From: SAR202 cluster bacterium
Lineage (GTDB): Bacteria > Chloroflexota > Dehalococcoidia > Lucifugimonadales > UBA1123
Assembly: GCA_030752795.1 (NCBI GenBank)
Contig: JASMDM010000065.1
Location: 41,206-105,205 of the forward strand
Direction of reading: 5' to 3'
DNA: 64,000 nucleotides
The notes beneath the pieces were generated by a model. It was not told where the DNA came from, ran no database searches, and saw nothing but the letters and a program-made list of their open reading frames with translations. Positions 42,164-51,406 of the stretch are shown piece by piece (the first letter of the stretch is position 1; each line of letters starts with the position of its first letter). A program made the translations under genes and the position numbers.

Positions 42164-43200
42164 GAGGATTGCTTCTCTCTCAGACGGTTGAAAAGAGTGA
42201 TCGACCCAACCCTGTCGGGAACGAGCTCGAACGCTACGAGGGCGATGAGGGCCAAGGCAAGGAAAATCTGAAACCGCTCGATTCTCGTTGTTTCGATTTC
42301 ACTTTCGATCGTGGCTTTCTCCAGGGCCTGGATCGCGTCAACGATCGATGAACCCGCGCTGCGTCCGCCCACGGTGCGGAAGTATCGGCCGCCGCCAGCT
42401 TCTGCGATCTGCCGCAACGTCTCTTCGTTGAGCCGCGACACGACTGTTTGGCCGTTGGCGTTGCGTTTGTACCTTGTCGTGCCATTCGACGTGCCCGGCT
42501 CCCGAATCGGACCGCCCTGGAGCGAGCCCATGCCAACCGTGTGTACGACGATGCCGTCAGCCGCCGCCGCCGCCGCCGCTGCCAACGGATCGCCCTCGTG
42601 GTCCTCGCCGTCCGTGATTACGATCACGGCCTTCTGGCTTGGGCGTTGGTCATCGAATCCGGTGAGCGAGATCCGTATGGCGTCGGCAATTGCGGTGCCT
42701 TGACGTGAGACCATTTGCGGATCGGCGTCTCGGAGGAAGCTCCTCGCCGTCCCGTAGTCGAAGGTCAGCGGGAACTGGATGAACGCGGCGCCCGAAAACA
42801 GAACCAGTCCGATTTCATCGCCGCTTAATCGCTGCATGATCTCAGAGATTTCGAGCTTGGCTCTTTCTAGCCGGTTGGGTCGGATGTCTTCGGCCAGCAT
42901 GCTGGCGGAGATGTCCAGCGCCACCATGACCTGCGACCCCTGTTGCGTTACCGTTTCGACGTGAGAGCCCCACACCGGCCTGGCCATCGCGACGATTATC
43001 AGCGAAAGCGCTGCCATCCACAATATGAGCCTAACGCGGCGGCCTCTGTGGCTGATTGCCGAAGACAGACGAGCCACCAAGCCCGGATTGCCGAACCGCA
43101 GCAGTGTATCGCGCCGCCGCCGCATGTCCCAAACGATGATCGCCGCGGCAATCGGTAGCAGCAACACCAAGTACAGCGCGTCCGGACGAGCGAAATTCAT
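42160..43200 (-). CDS. batB: BatB-like von Willebrand factor A membrane protein
   Basis: This 346-residue protein has two N-terminal helices ('ALYLVLLLPIAAAIIVWDM', 'LILWMAALSLIIVAMARP'), a VWA domain and one C-terminal helix ('IFLALALIALVAFELV'). The MIDAS motif is 'ALDISASMLAEDIRP' (DxSxS), with the conserved 'TDGEDHEGDP' and a threonine in 'RQGTAIADAIRISL'. It should face the outside and bind metal-dependent partners. It is the closer of two tandem VWA paralogues (batA, batB). Confidence 0.9.
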   Translation of the reverse strand: MNFARPDALYLVLLLPIAAAIIVWDMRRRRDTLLRFGNPGLVARLSSAISHRGRRVRLILWMAALSLIIVAMARPVWGSHVETVTQQGSQVMVALDISASMLAEDIRPNRLERAKLEISEIMQRLSGDEIGLVLFSGAAFIQFPLTFDYGTARSFLRDADPQMVSRQGTAIADAIRISLTGFDDQRPSQKAVIVITDGEDHEGDPLAAAAAAAADGIVVHTVGMGSLQGGPIREPGTSNGTTRYKRNANGQTVVSRLNEETLRQIAEAGGGRYFRTVGGRSAGSSIVDAIQALEKATIESEIETTRIERFQIFLALALIALVAFELVPDRVGSITLFNRLREKQSS

Positions 43201-43252
43201 CGACGGACCCCTATGTGGCGCATGTTGTCGCCCCTGCGCCGAGTTGTAGCAT

Positions 43253-44257
43253 TCACGGGATGCTCCTGAATTTCGTGCTCCGCGCGAACAACTCCAGTAG
43301 GAGCAATAACGGAACCGGGATCAACAACCATCCGGCGAGCTCGCGGTACCGGGTAAACCTGCGAACATCGACTTCGCTTTTCTCAAGCTCGTTGATCTCG
43401 TCGTAGATTGTTCGCAATCCGTCGAGGTCCGAAGCGGTGAAATACTGACCGCCGGTGATGTCAGCGATCTGACGAAGCGTCTCTTCGTCGAGCTCGTAGC
43501 GTCCGATCACCATCCGGTTTCCGAGGAACCCTCGCCACTGCGTGCCGCTCAGTTCAGGTCTGCCCATTCCGATGGTATAGACACGGACGTCGATCGCTTT
43601 GGCGGCGGTCGCGGCAGTCAGAGGATCGATAATGCCTTTGTTGTTGACGCCGTCTGTAAGAAGGATGACGACCTTGGACTCTGAATCGGAATCTTTGAGC
43701 ATGTTCGCGGCCGCGCCCAACCCCATGCCGATCGCCGTTCCGTCTTCGAGGCCAAGCTCAGCGGCCAGCGCCATGTCTTCGAGCAGATATTCGAGCACCC
43801 GGTGGTCGATTGTCGGTGGACTGTTTGTGAACGCGTTGGCGGCGAAAACCACCAGCCCAACGCGATCGTACTTGCGCTCCGAGATGAAATCGGCGATGAC
43901 TTCTTTTGCGGCTTCGAGGCGGTCCAGCGGCACGAAGTCTTCCGCCGACATGCTGCCCGAGATGTCGAGCGCCAGAACGATATCGACGCCTTCGCCGGTC
44001 ACGATTTCGCGTGCTTGACCTGATTGCGGTCTCGCGACGGCGATGATTACCAGCACGATCGTCAGCCAACGCAGAACGGGCAGCCACTGCCGCGCGTTGA
44101 CTTTCCACGACTGACTTCCGTCTCGGACCAACGCGTTGTCGGAGAACCTCATTCCCGCGGGCCGCGTCAACCCGCGATCGATCCGGGGCAGGATGGCGAG
44201 TGCTATCACAAAAGGAATGAGGGCGAGCGCCCAAGGCGTGGCGAAGTGCAGGTTCAT
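43253..44257 (-). CDS. batA: BatA-like von Willebrand factor A membrane protein
   Basis: This protein of 334 residues begins 'MNLHFATPWALALIPFVIAL', has a second helix before the VWA domain, the MIDAS motif 'ALDISGSMSAEDFVPLDRLE', 'LTDGVNNKGIIDPLTAATAA', and a C-terminal helix ('LAGWLLIPVPLLLLLEL'). The ATG at 44257 overlaps the stop of the upstream gene as ATGA; the frame is open 50 codons further but those lie inside the upstream gene. It is the first VWA protein of the Bat set. Confidence 0.9.
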   Translation of the reverse strand: MNLHFATPWALALIPFVIALAILPRIDRGLTRPAGMRFSDNALVRDGSQSWKVNARQWLPVLRWLTIVLVIIAVARPQSGQAREIVTGEGVDIVLALDISGSMSAEDFVPLDRLEAAKEVIADFISERKYDRVGLVVFAANAFTNSPPTIDHRVLEYLLEDMALAAELGLEDGTAIGMGLGAAANMLKDSDSESKVVILLTDGVNNKGIIDPLTAATAAKAIDVRVYTIGMGRPELSGTQWRGFLGNRMVIGRYELDEETLRQIADITGGQYFTASDLDGLRTIYDEINELEKSEVDVRRFTRYRELAGWLLIPVPLLLLLELFARSTKFRSIP

Positions 44258-45318
44258 GCGGATGCCGCCTTCGCGGGTTCCAAATCCAATGGTTCGGGCG
44301 GGGGCGGTGTGGGACGCATCTCCTCGATGGCCACACGAGCCTTGTTCACGGCTTCCAACGACGGCCCGGCCTGCGGTGTCAACTTGGTGAACTTGACGAT
44401 GTCGCAACTCTGGAGAATCGCCACCGCTTCCAACGCGGCAACAGTGGAGACATCGGCTGATCGCAGCGCGATCGACGCCTCGGTCGTCGTCAGGTCCGGA
44501 GCCGGAACGTCAAATTCTCCAAGCAGATATGCCCGAATCGTTTCGGAAATAAGGGTGAAGTGTTCTTTGAATCTGCCTTGGGCTACAAGGTCCAGCGCTT
44601 CGATATGGTCGAGTTGAGCCATCGCGACTTCGAACGGGGTACGTACGGGCGCGGTTGCCATCGGCAGCGCGGACTCTGGCCTAAAGCGACGCCAAAGCAA
44701 GAATGTCGCAAGTGCGAGCAGGACCAAGGCTGCCAAACCGCCGACTCCCCACGGCAGTAGAGACGGCACCGCGATGTCGGACTGCGGACGAATGTCTCGC
44801 AACTCTTCGTCGCCGTCTTGTAGGATGGAGTTGATTTGAATGATTCGCTGCGGGACTTCCTCTTCGAACAATTGACCGTCAGGCGCCCGGAACGTAACCG
44901 GGATTTCCGGTGTCTGATGATCACCCGGCAGGAACAAAGCCATCTCGTATGTCTGCGCGCTCGTTTGCGTTCGGTCAGGTTGGGTCACTGTGGGGACCGG
45001 GGTTTGGCCGCGGACCTCGAACCCCTCCCAGTCCTCGGGAAGATCGGGAAAGATGACGTGGTATCCGTCGGGGTGATTCGCCGTGATTGTTAGATAGAAC
45101 GGATCGCCAACGGTCAAATCGTATCCGTCCAACGCCCAGGTCACATCAAGGTTCGGCGACTGAGCGAGCGCGGTCGATGCCGAGAGGGCGATTACACTTG
45201 CAACCCCCGCTGCAAATGCAAAGAGAGACAAGACCAGCCCTCTGGTATGATCTCGCGGCACGACTGTGGTCGATCTGGATGAAAATGATCTCAACGAGAC
45301 ATTCGCCTGACTCTCCAC
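44254..45318 (-). CDS. short BatD-like/DUF4381-type membrane protein
   Basis: This 354-residue protein has a signal peptide ('GLVLSLFAFAAGVASVIALS' ... 'ALAQS'), an extracytoplasmic beta-sandwich ('LDVTWALDGYDLTVGDPFYL'), one membrane helix ('GVGGLAALVLLALATFLLW') and a cytoplasmic helical part ('HFTLISETIRAYLLGEFDVP'). Position between the DUF58 gene and batA is that of the DUF4381/BatD-like gene found in many MoxR-DUF58-VWA loci. Its start overlaps the DUF58 gene by 28 bases. Confidence 0.75.
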   Translation of the reverse strand: MESQANVSLRSFSSRSTTVVPRDHTRGLVLSLFAFAAGVASVIALSASTALAQSPNLDVTWALDGYDLTVGDPFYLTITANHPDGYHVIFPDLPEDWEGFEVRGQTPVPTVTQPDRTQTSAQTYEMALFLPGDHQTPEIPVTFRAPDGQLFEEEVPQRIIQINSILQDGDEELRDIRPQSDIAVPSLLPWGVGGLAALVLLALATFLLWRRFRPESALPMATAPVRTPFEVAMAQLDHIEALDLVAQGRFKEHFTLISETIRAYLLGEFDVPAPDLTTTEASIALRSADVSTVAALEAVAILQSCDIVKFTKLTPQAGPSLEAVNKARVAIEEMRPTPPPPEPLDLEPAKAASA

Positions 45319-46178
45319 GCGAAGAACTGGTTCAAACCCGGTACGTAGTCTTTGTCGGTGTTCACTTCGATCCGGTCGATGCCCTGACTGGCGAGCATGT
45401 GACGCTTCTTCTGTTTATCGTTCGCCAAGCGAGCCTCGTACCCTTCTCGCCACGACCGACTGCTTGTGTCGACCCAATCCAGCTCACCTGTCTCAGCGTC
45501 TTCGAGCGCGATCAGGCCGACGTCCGGTATGTGTCTCTCGACTGGATCGTGTAGGTCTATGGCCACGACATCATGCCGTCGGTTCGTGGCCGCCAACGGG
45601 CGTCGGAAGCTCTCGGGATCGGTCAGGAAGTCGGAGATGAGGAACACGATGCCGCGTCGTTTTAACAGAACGTTGATCGTATCCAGGGCAACGTTGACCG
45701 CGGTCCCGCGTCCCTGTGGCTCGAACACCAGCAGATCCCGGACCATCCGCAAAACGTGGCGTCGTCCTTTTCGCGGCGGAACCAGGTACTCCACCTGGTC
45801 CGTGAAAATGAGCATGCCCACTCTGTCGTTGTTCAACGTCGCGGCAAACGCCAACACCGCGGCCAGTTCGGCGGCGAGCTCGCGTTTGAACCTGCCAACT
45901 GTTCCGAATTCAGAAGAGCCGCTGGCGTCGACGGCCAGCATGACCGTCAGTTCTCGCTCTTCCTGATACTGCCTGACGTGAAGCGCCGCCAAACGGGCCG
46001 TGACGTTCCAGTCGATGCGTCGAATGTCATCGCCGGGCACGTAGAGGCGGATCTCGTCGAATTCCATGCCCTGTCCACGGAACACGGAATGGTACTCACC
46101 GGCGAAGCTGTGCGTCGCCAGGCGTCGGGCTGTGATTTCGATGCGCTTGATCTTGTCGATCAGGTCGGTTGATAACAT
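45291..46178 (-). CDS. DUF58-domain protein
   Basis: This 295-residue cytoplasmic protein has the DUF58 signature 'GEYHSVFRGQGMEFDEIRLY' with 'VPGDDIRRIDWNVTARL' (about 27-63), followed by a VWA-like fold with 'LAVDASGSSEFG' and 'GIVFLISDFLTDPE'. DUF58 proteins are the constant partners of MoxR AAA ATPases, probably as substrate or adaptor. It lies 146 bases after moxR on the same strand. Confidence 0.9.
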   Translation of the reverse strand: MLSTDLIDKIKRIEITARRLATHSFAGEYHSVFRGQGMEFDEIRLYVPGDDIRRIDWNVTARLAALHVRQYQEERELTVMLAVDASGSSEFGTVGRFKRELAAELAAVLAFAATLNNDRVGMLIFTDQVEYLVPPRKGRRHVLRMVRDLLVFEPQGRGTAVNVALDTINVLLKRRGIVFLISDFLTDPESFRRPLAATNRRHDVVAIDLHDPVERHIPDVGLIALEDAETGELDWVDTSSRSWREGYEARLANDKQKKRHMLASQGIDRIEVNTDKDYVPGLNQFFAWRVRRMSR

Positions 46179-46324
46179 TGTCGTCTGAAGGCCATCCAGG
46201 CGGGCGGGTTATCTCATGGCCGTCTCACGGCCGTGACTGTCGAAAGTGAAACGCGCCAATTCGCATTCTGGCAATCGGAAAGCGAAAGGCGACGGCGTGA
46301 AGCCGAGGAATCCGGCGCCTGCGG

Positions 46325-47317
46325 CTACGGAACCTCGACGTGATCGAGAATCTGTTGCACGATGTCCGTCGTGGTAATCGACTCGGCCTCTGCTTCGTAC
46401 GTTGGGATGACTCGGTGTCGCAGCACGTCCGGGGCGAGTTGTTTCACGTCTTCGGGTGTGACGTAGCCCCTGCCTCTCAGGAACGCGTGCGCACGGGCCG
46501 CGGTTACCAAATAGATGCTGGCCCTGGGCGATGCGCCGTATGCGATCATTGGGCCGAGATGCGACAGACCGTTCGTACCGGGCGACCGAGTCGCCAAGAC
46601 CAGGTCCAGCACGTATTCTTTTACCTTGTCATCGACATGGATGGTCCGGACGATGTCGCGAGCTCGAAGGATATCCTCCGGGGTGACGACCGGCTTGATC
46701 TCCGGCATGTCGTCGCCGGTCACCAGGTCGATGATCCGCCGCTCTTCGTCGCGCGACGGATATTCGACGAGAACCTTCAGCATGAATCGGTCGACCTGGG
46801 CTTCAGGCAGCGGGTACGTGCCTTCTTGTTCGATCGGGTTCTGAGTCGCCATTACCAGGAACAGCTTCTCGAGCGGGTAAGTGGTGTCGCCGAGGGTCAC
46901 CTGGCGCTCCTGCATCGATTCAAGGAGCGCGCTCTGGACCTTGGCCGGCGCGCGGTTGACCTCGTCGGCCAGCACGAGGTTGGCGAAGATGGGCCCTTGG
47001 TGAACGGTGAATTCGGTCGTCCTCGGGTCGTAAATCTGGGTACCGATGAGGTCGGCGGGCAGCAGGTCGGGAGTGAACTGGATCCTTGAGAATCGAGAAT
47101 GCAGGCTTTCAGCGAGGGTCTTGACCAGCAAAGTCTTCGCCAGCCCCGGAACGCCTTCCAGCAAGACGTGGCCGTCTGCTAGGAGGCCGATCAGCACACG
47201 TTCCACCAAAGCGTCTTGCCCGACCATGGCTTTTCTGATTTCAGCGAGAAGACCTTGAAGAAACTGCGCTTCATGTTCGACGTGGCGGTTGAGTTCGATA
47301 AGTCCTGAGAATTCCAA
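46325..47317 (-). CDS. moxR: MoxR-family AAA+ ATPase
   Basis: This 330-residue AAA+ ATPase has Walker A 'GVPGLAKT' (55-62), Walker B and lid in 'LVLADEVNRAPAKVQSALLE', the pore-like 'MQERQVT' and sensor 1 'LVMATQNPIEQEGTYPLPEA', all typical of MoxR. MoxR ATPases act as chaperones for metal-centre insertion or complex assembly with VWA proteins. As first gene of the eight-gene Bat locus it presumably drives the remodelling activity of the membrane complex. Confidence 0.94.
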   Translation of the reverse strand: MEFSGLIELNRHVEHEAQFLQGLLAEIRKAMVGQDALVERVLIGLLADGHVLLEGVPGLAKTLLVKTLAESLHSRFSRIQFTPDLLPADLIGTQIYDPRTTEFTVHQGPIFANLVLADEVNRAPAKVQSALLESMQERQVTLGDTTYPLEKLFLVMATQNPIEQEGTYPLPEAQVDRFMLKVLVEYPSRDEERRIIDLVTGDDMPEIKPVVTPEDILRARDIVRTIHVDDKVKEYVLDLVLATRSPGTNGLSHLGPMIAYGASPRASIYLVTAARAHAFLRGRGYVTPEDVKQLAPDVLRHRVIPTYEAEAESITTTDIVQQILDHVEVP

Positions 47318-47706
47318 AATCGCGCCTCCGAGAAATTCCGTGTCGATATCGCTGTCGGTTTGGCGCTTTGCGACAGGCTTTGGCCAACTGTTCGGCGTTC
47401 CAATCGCGCGGTCCGAAAACTGCGCCGGGCTGGCGGGAAGCCAAACTCCACGCTGTCTGTTCGAGAGGCCGGCAACGGACCTGTCCCGGCATGTTCACGG
47501 CATCACAGCGTTCGGTTCGTCAACGGTTGATTCGAACACTGCCGTCGCGAGACCCCGAGACGCGTTTAAGTCCCCAAACATTATAGTCCCCTTGGCTCTG
47601 TAACGGTGCAGCGCGCCAAAAAGTTTGCAATGGTTGCTGTCGATATCGATACGGACGGCCGCCGTGTTTGGATCCTCGATCGGATCGCTCCGGCGCGACC
47701 TCGGGG
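47318..47706 (-). other. leader region of the MoxR-Bat operon
   Basis: About 390 bases without a coding ORF. On the minus strand a perfect TATAAT (47585-47580) could start a transcript with a leader of about 250 bases. No strong hairpin or clear -35 was found. Confidence 0.4.
47580..47585 (-). promoter_or_regulatory. possible -10 element for moxR-bat
   Basis: A perfect TATAAT on the minus strand, 263 bases upstream of moxR; -35 is poor. Confidence 0.35.
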
Positions 47707-49050
47707 TCATTTGCCTTCGTAGAGCTCCTCGACGAGGCGAGCTTTTTGGAAGGCCATATAGCTTGCCTTGGTCATCGTGGGCTGGCTTTCGTCCAGGACA
47801 CGCTTGGCTTGTTGAGCGTCGTCGTACAGAAGATCGATCACGGACATCGCCATCGCCTTGGCCGGATTGACCACGCCTTGGACGTAGTCGTCGACAACAT
47901 AGTCGGTGCCGTGCCCGGTGCCGGCTGCGGCCGTGGTGTACGGGTGGATGACCGGCATGATCTGGCTCAGGTCGCCCATGTCCGTCGATCCGCCGCGATT
48001 GAGATTGTCCGGGTGAGTAACGATCTCGGACTCGCCTACAATCTCGACTGAATTAGCTTTGAACAGCTCCGTCATTGCCGGATCGTTCTTCATCGGCAGG
48101 TACCCTGGCAGCGTAACGATCTCAACTTGACCGCCCATCGTGAGAGCGCCGGCGCGAAGGCATCGGTCCATCTTTTCGTTGGCGTCTGCGATCGCCTCGG
48201 CAGTTCTCCCCCGGACCCGGCCTTCGTATCGCACGTCGGCCGGAATCGAATTTACGGCCGCGCCTCCGCGAGTCATGATGCCGTGGAACCTCACGTTCTG
48301 CTCGTTGAGCACTGTCTCTCGTTGCGTGTTCAGCGCGTTCAACGCCACCATCGCCGCCTGAAGCGCGTTGACGCCCAGGTGCGGCGATCCTCCGGCGTGG
48401 GCCGCCTTGCCGATGAACTTGACATACTTGACGACGTGCCCGTTACTCGTGCCACCGACCGCGAACTTGGCCGTCTCCTGGCTCTTCGAAGCCGTATGAA
48501 CCATCATCGCCATGTCAACGTCGTCGAACGCCCCCAGCCGGATGAACTCCTGCTTGCCGGCCATGAGGTCGACGACGCCTCGCTGGTGCAGGCCCCATCG
48601 ATATTCGACATCGATGAACTCTTCGGCAGGAACGGCGATCAGAGCGACGTTTCCGGCCAGCGATTCCATGACCTCGGGCGCGAGCAGACCCACCGCCGCG
48701 CCCAGCATCATCGGCGTCTGACAGTGGTGTCCGCACGCGTGAGCGGCGCCGGTTTCCGGGTCGGCGTGGGCGTGTTCCAGCACTCGCAATGAGTCGAGCT
48801 CGCCGATGACGGCAACCGTGGGGCCGGGCTTCCCGCCCTTGATGACGCCTTTCAGTCCCGTTAGAGCGATCCCGCTCTGGTGCGCAACTCCGAGCTCACT
48901 GAGCTTCTCGCTCACGAATTTGGACGTCTTGACCTCGAGGAAGCCAGGCTCCGGATTCACGAGGATGGCTTGAGCGGCTTCGATCATCCATTCGGCGCGC
49001 TCGTCGATTGCCGCTTGCGCGATTGCTTTGAGCTGTTCGAGTGTAGGCAT
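47707..49050 (-). CDS. M20-family amidohydrolase (AbgB-like), copy 1
   Basis: This 447-residue metallohydrolase of peptidase family M20 has the metal motif 'GELDSLRV' and 'HACGHHC' (104-110), the catalytic Glu pair in 'VPAEEFIDVEYR' (about 140-151), and the dimerisation-domain motif 'GKAAHAGGSPHLGVNALQAA'. Family members split amide bonds of N-acyl amino acids or aminobenzoyl-glutamate. ATG 49050 has GGAGG upstream. It is a tandem paralogue of the following upstream gene, with about half of residues identical and very similar length. Confidence 0.9.
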   Translation of the reverse strand: MPTLEQLKAIAQAAIDERAEWMIEAAQAILVNPEPGFLEVKTSKFVSEKLSELGVAHQSGIALTGLKGVIKGGKPGPTVAVIGELDSLRVLEHAHADPETGAAHACGHHCQTPMMLGAAVGLLAPEVMESLAGNVALIAVPAEEFIDVEYRWGLHQRGVVDLMAGKQEFIRLGAFDDVDMAMMVHTASKSQETAKFAVGGTSNGHVVKYVKFIGKAAHAGGSPHLGVNALQAAMVALNALNTQRETVLNEQNVRFHGIMTRGGAAVNSIPADVRYEGRVRGRTAEAIADANEKMDRCLRAGALTMGGQVEIVTLPGYLPMKNDPAMTELFKANSVEIVGESEIVTHPDNLNRGGSTDMGDLSQIMPVIHPYTTAAAGTGHGTDYVVDDYVQGVVNPAKAMAMSVIDLLYDDAQQAKRVLDESQPTMTKASYMAFQKARLVEELYEGK

Positions 49051-49079
49051 GACTCCTCCGGTCGGATGAGGTCGGATGT

Positions 49080-50408
49080 CTAAGAAGTGTGCGTGGACTC
49101 TTTGAGCATGCTTCGCATCAGGTTCAGGTACGTTTGTTTTGTCAGAGGCGGATCGTATTCGCCAACGATGCGGTTGGCATTGCTTGCCCCATCGGCCAGT
49201 AGGTCGATGACGGTCATCGCCATCGCCTTCGCTCCGGTCAAGACGCCGAGTTCGTAGTCCTGGACCACGTAGTCGTTGCCGTGACCGTTGCCGGTGGCTG
49301 CTACGACGTACGGATGGATGACGGGCATGAGTTGCGAGACGTCGCCCATGTCGGTCGAGCCGGTGCGATGACCGAGGCGCACCAGATTTTCCTTGCCCAC
49401 CAACGACGCCGCGTTCTGACCGTACAACCCCAACATGCTCTCATTGCTCTGGATCGGCAAATAGCCGGGCAGGGTAGTGATCTCGACCGAGCCGCCGACT
49501 GCCATCGCTCCGGCTCGCAGCGCTCGGTCGACTTTCTCGGACGCATCCCGAAAGGCGTCGATGCTGGCGCCGCGCACGTAAGTCTCCATCCGCACGTCCG
49601 CCGGGACCGAGCTCACCGCGATGCCGCCCTGGGTGATGATGGGGTGGATGCGAACGGTGCCGTCGTCGCGATACGTCTCGCGCTGAGCGTGGATTCCGGA
49701 CATGGCGATCATGGCCGCGTTCAGCGCGTTGACGCCCAAGTGGGGCGCGCCGCCAGCGTGTGAGGCACGGCCCAGGAATCGGATTCGCTTCGCCACCATG
49801 CCGTTGTTCGAGCCGCCGAACGCGATTTTGCCTTCGTTGGCGTTGGCCGACGTGTGGGTCATCATTGCGAGATCGACATCGTCGAGGGCGCCGAGCCGGA
49901 TGAATTCGGGTTTGCCGCCGATGAACTCCAGCTTGCCTTGCCGGCGAAGATCGTCGCGATACTCGATCTCGATGTACTCCTCGGCGGGAACAGCGATCAA
50001 AGAGACTTTGCCGGACAACCCTTCCATCACACCGTCGGCTTGAAGGCCGGCCGCGACGCCTAGCATCATTCCGATTTGGCAGTGGTGGCCGCACGCGTGG
50101 GCCGCGCTATTCTCCGGATCGGCGTGGGGATGGCCGATGACCCTCAGCGAATCCAGTTCGCCCATCACGGCCAAAGCCGGCCCCTGAGAACCTCCCGCGA
50201 GTCCGCCCTTCACGCCGGTGATCGCGATGCCGCTCTCGTGTTCGATGCCCCACTCGCTGAAGATGCTCTGCACGAGCCACGACGTCTTTTCTTCCCGAAA
50301 ACCGGGCTCAGGATTGTCGAGAATCGTCTTGGCAGTCCTGATCAACTGCTCTCCACGGGCATCGATCTCAGCGACTGCTCGGGCTTTCAGCTCCTCGATG
50401 CTCGGCAT
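49080..50408 (-). CDS. M20-family amidohydrolase (AbgB-like), copy 2
   Basis: This protein of 442 residues has the same layout: 'GELDSLRVIGHPHAD', 'HACGHHCQIGMMLG', 'VPAEEYIEIEYRDDL', 'GRASHAGGAPHLGVNALNAA' and the C-terminal 'STDMGDVSQLMPVIHPYVVA'. ATG 50408 has AAGGAG seven bases upstream; the frame is open a further 31 codons without a better start. It lies 29 bases upstream of copy 1 on the same strand, so the two form an operon arising by tandem duplication. Different substrate side-chain preference is a reasonable guess. Confidence 0.9.
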   Translation of the reverse strand: MPSIEELKARAVAEIDARGEQLIRTAKTILDNPEPGFREEKTSWLVQSIFSEWGIEHESGIAITGVKGGLAGGSQGPALAVMGELDSLRVIGHPHADPENSAAHACGHHCQIGMMLGVAAGLQADGVMEGLSGKVSLIAVPAEEYIEIEYRDDLRRQGKLEFIGGKPEFIRLGALDDVDLAMMTHTSANANEGKIAFGGSNNGMVAKRIRFLGRASHAGGAPHLGVNALNAAMIAMSGIHAQRETYRDDGTVRIHPIITQGGIAVSSVPADVRMETYVRGASIDAFRDASEKVDRALRAGAMAVGGSVEITTLPGYLPIQSNESMLGLYGQNAASLVGKENLVRLGHRTGSTDMGDVSQLMPVIHPYVVAATGNGHGNDYVVQDYELGVLTGAKAMAMTVIDLLADGASNANRIVGEYDPPLTKQTYLNLMRSMLKESTHTS

Positions 50409-50593
50409 TGGCAGGCTCCTTGTCATCTGGTCAGCTCGGACGGGGGCTCCACGACTAGGCGATTGTAGCATCCGAATCGAGTCGGGCCAACACGGTTGCA
50501 AGACGCGTGGCAGCGTCCTGAAATCGGGACAGGCGATCCTCGAAGCTCGTTGCTAAGGTTCGCGACCGCTCAATGAGATACAGCAGTTCGCAA

Positions 50594-51289
50594 TCACGTC
50601 ATGATCCCGCGCAACAGGAATCGGCGGACATTCTTGGTGTAGACGACCCTCGTCGAGAAGGCGACGATCACGAGAAAACCGGCCAACTCCGGGTAGTCGG
50701 TGAAGAACCGAAGGGCGTCGAACAGGTGCTGTGACGCCCACTGGGATGGCGACGGATACTTGGCGCCGAATTCCCAGCCCAGAAACGGCCATAACAGAAT
50801 CGATTCAGTGCGCCACGTCAGATCCAAAACGACATGGCCCGCGCTCGACGCCGCGAACAACGCGACCCCTGCCCCTCGTTCCGCCCGCCAAAAGGCTGCT
50901 CCGGCGATCAACAGCGCAATCGCGAAAATCAATGTGTGCCCGATGCTCCGCAAGCTGCCGTCGACCAGATCCGGCGCGATCCAAAGGCCAAGCGGTTTGT
51001 CGATCAGATCGGGCAGCATCGAGCCGACGACGATAACTCTGTAATCGATGGCTTGGCCAATACGGCGCTTCGTCCATCGCGAGGCAGCCAGTCGCGACCC
51101 ATAGGCGGCGCCGATAGTCAGGCCGACATGCCCGAACACAAACAAACTGTGGTTCCTTAGTACGTAATCTGCCGCAAGCTTACCACAGCAGTTCGTTCGG
51201 TCATCGACCGGCAGGCGCGACTTGACGAACATCTGCGCATCGAAAATCGATCGAGCCGTGAGGCCGTCGAAAGTTGTGGAAAATCCCAT
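50594..51289 (-). CDS. YdjM/DUF457-like membrane-bound metal-dependent hydrolase
   Basis: This protein (up to 231 residues) has four to five membrane segments and the histidine/aspartate pattern of YdjM-like inner-membrane hydrolases: 'FVFGHVGLTIGAAYGSRLAA', 'VVGSMLPDLIDKPLG', 'SIGHTLIFAIALL' and 'SAGHVVLDLTW'. The N-terminal 45 residues before 'FVFGHVGLT' look unlike the family, so the true start may be near residue 45 (about 51150). Activity of this family is not well defined. It is divergent from the CocE-like gene. Confidence 0.75.
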   Translation of the reverse strand: MGFSTTFDGLTARSIFDAQMFVKSRLPVDDRTNCCGKLAADYVLRNHSLFVFGHVGLTIGAAYGSRLAASRWTKRRIGQAIDYRVIVVGSMLPDLIDKPLGLWIAPDLVDGSLRSIGHTLIFAIALLIAGAAFWRAERGAGVALFAASSAGHVVLDLTWRTESILLWPFLGWEFGAKYPSPSQWASQHLFDALRFFTDYPELAGFLVIVAFSTRVVYTKNVRRFLLRGIMT

Positions 51290-51406
51290 GACCGCGCAGG
51301 GCGGAAGCCCGGTTGCGGGAGCAGCACCGCTGTGCTAAAGTCACACCCGCCGCCGTCTTGGGGGTTCGGTCTACCAAGCAGTCACAGCCGATTCGGGAGG
51401 ACGAGG

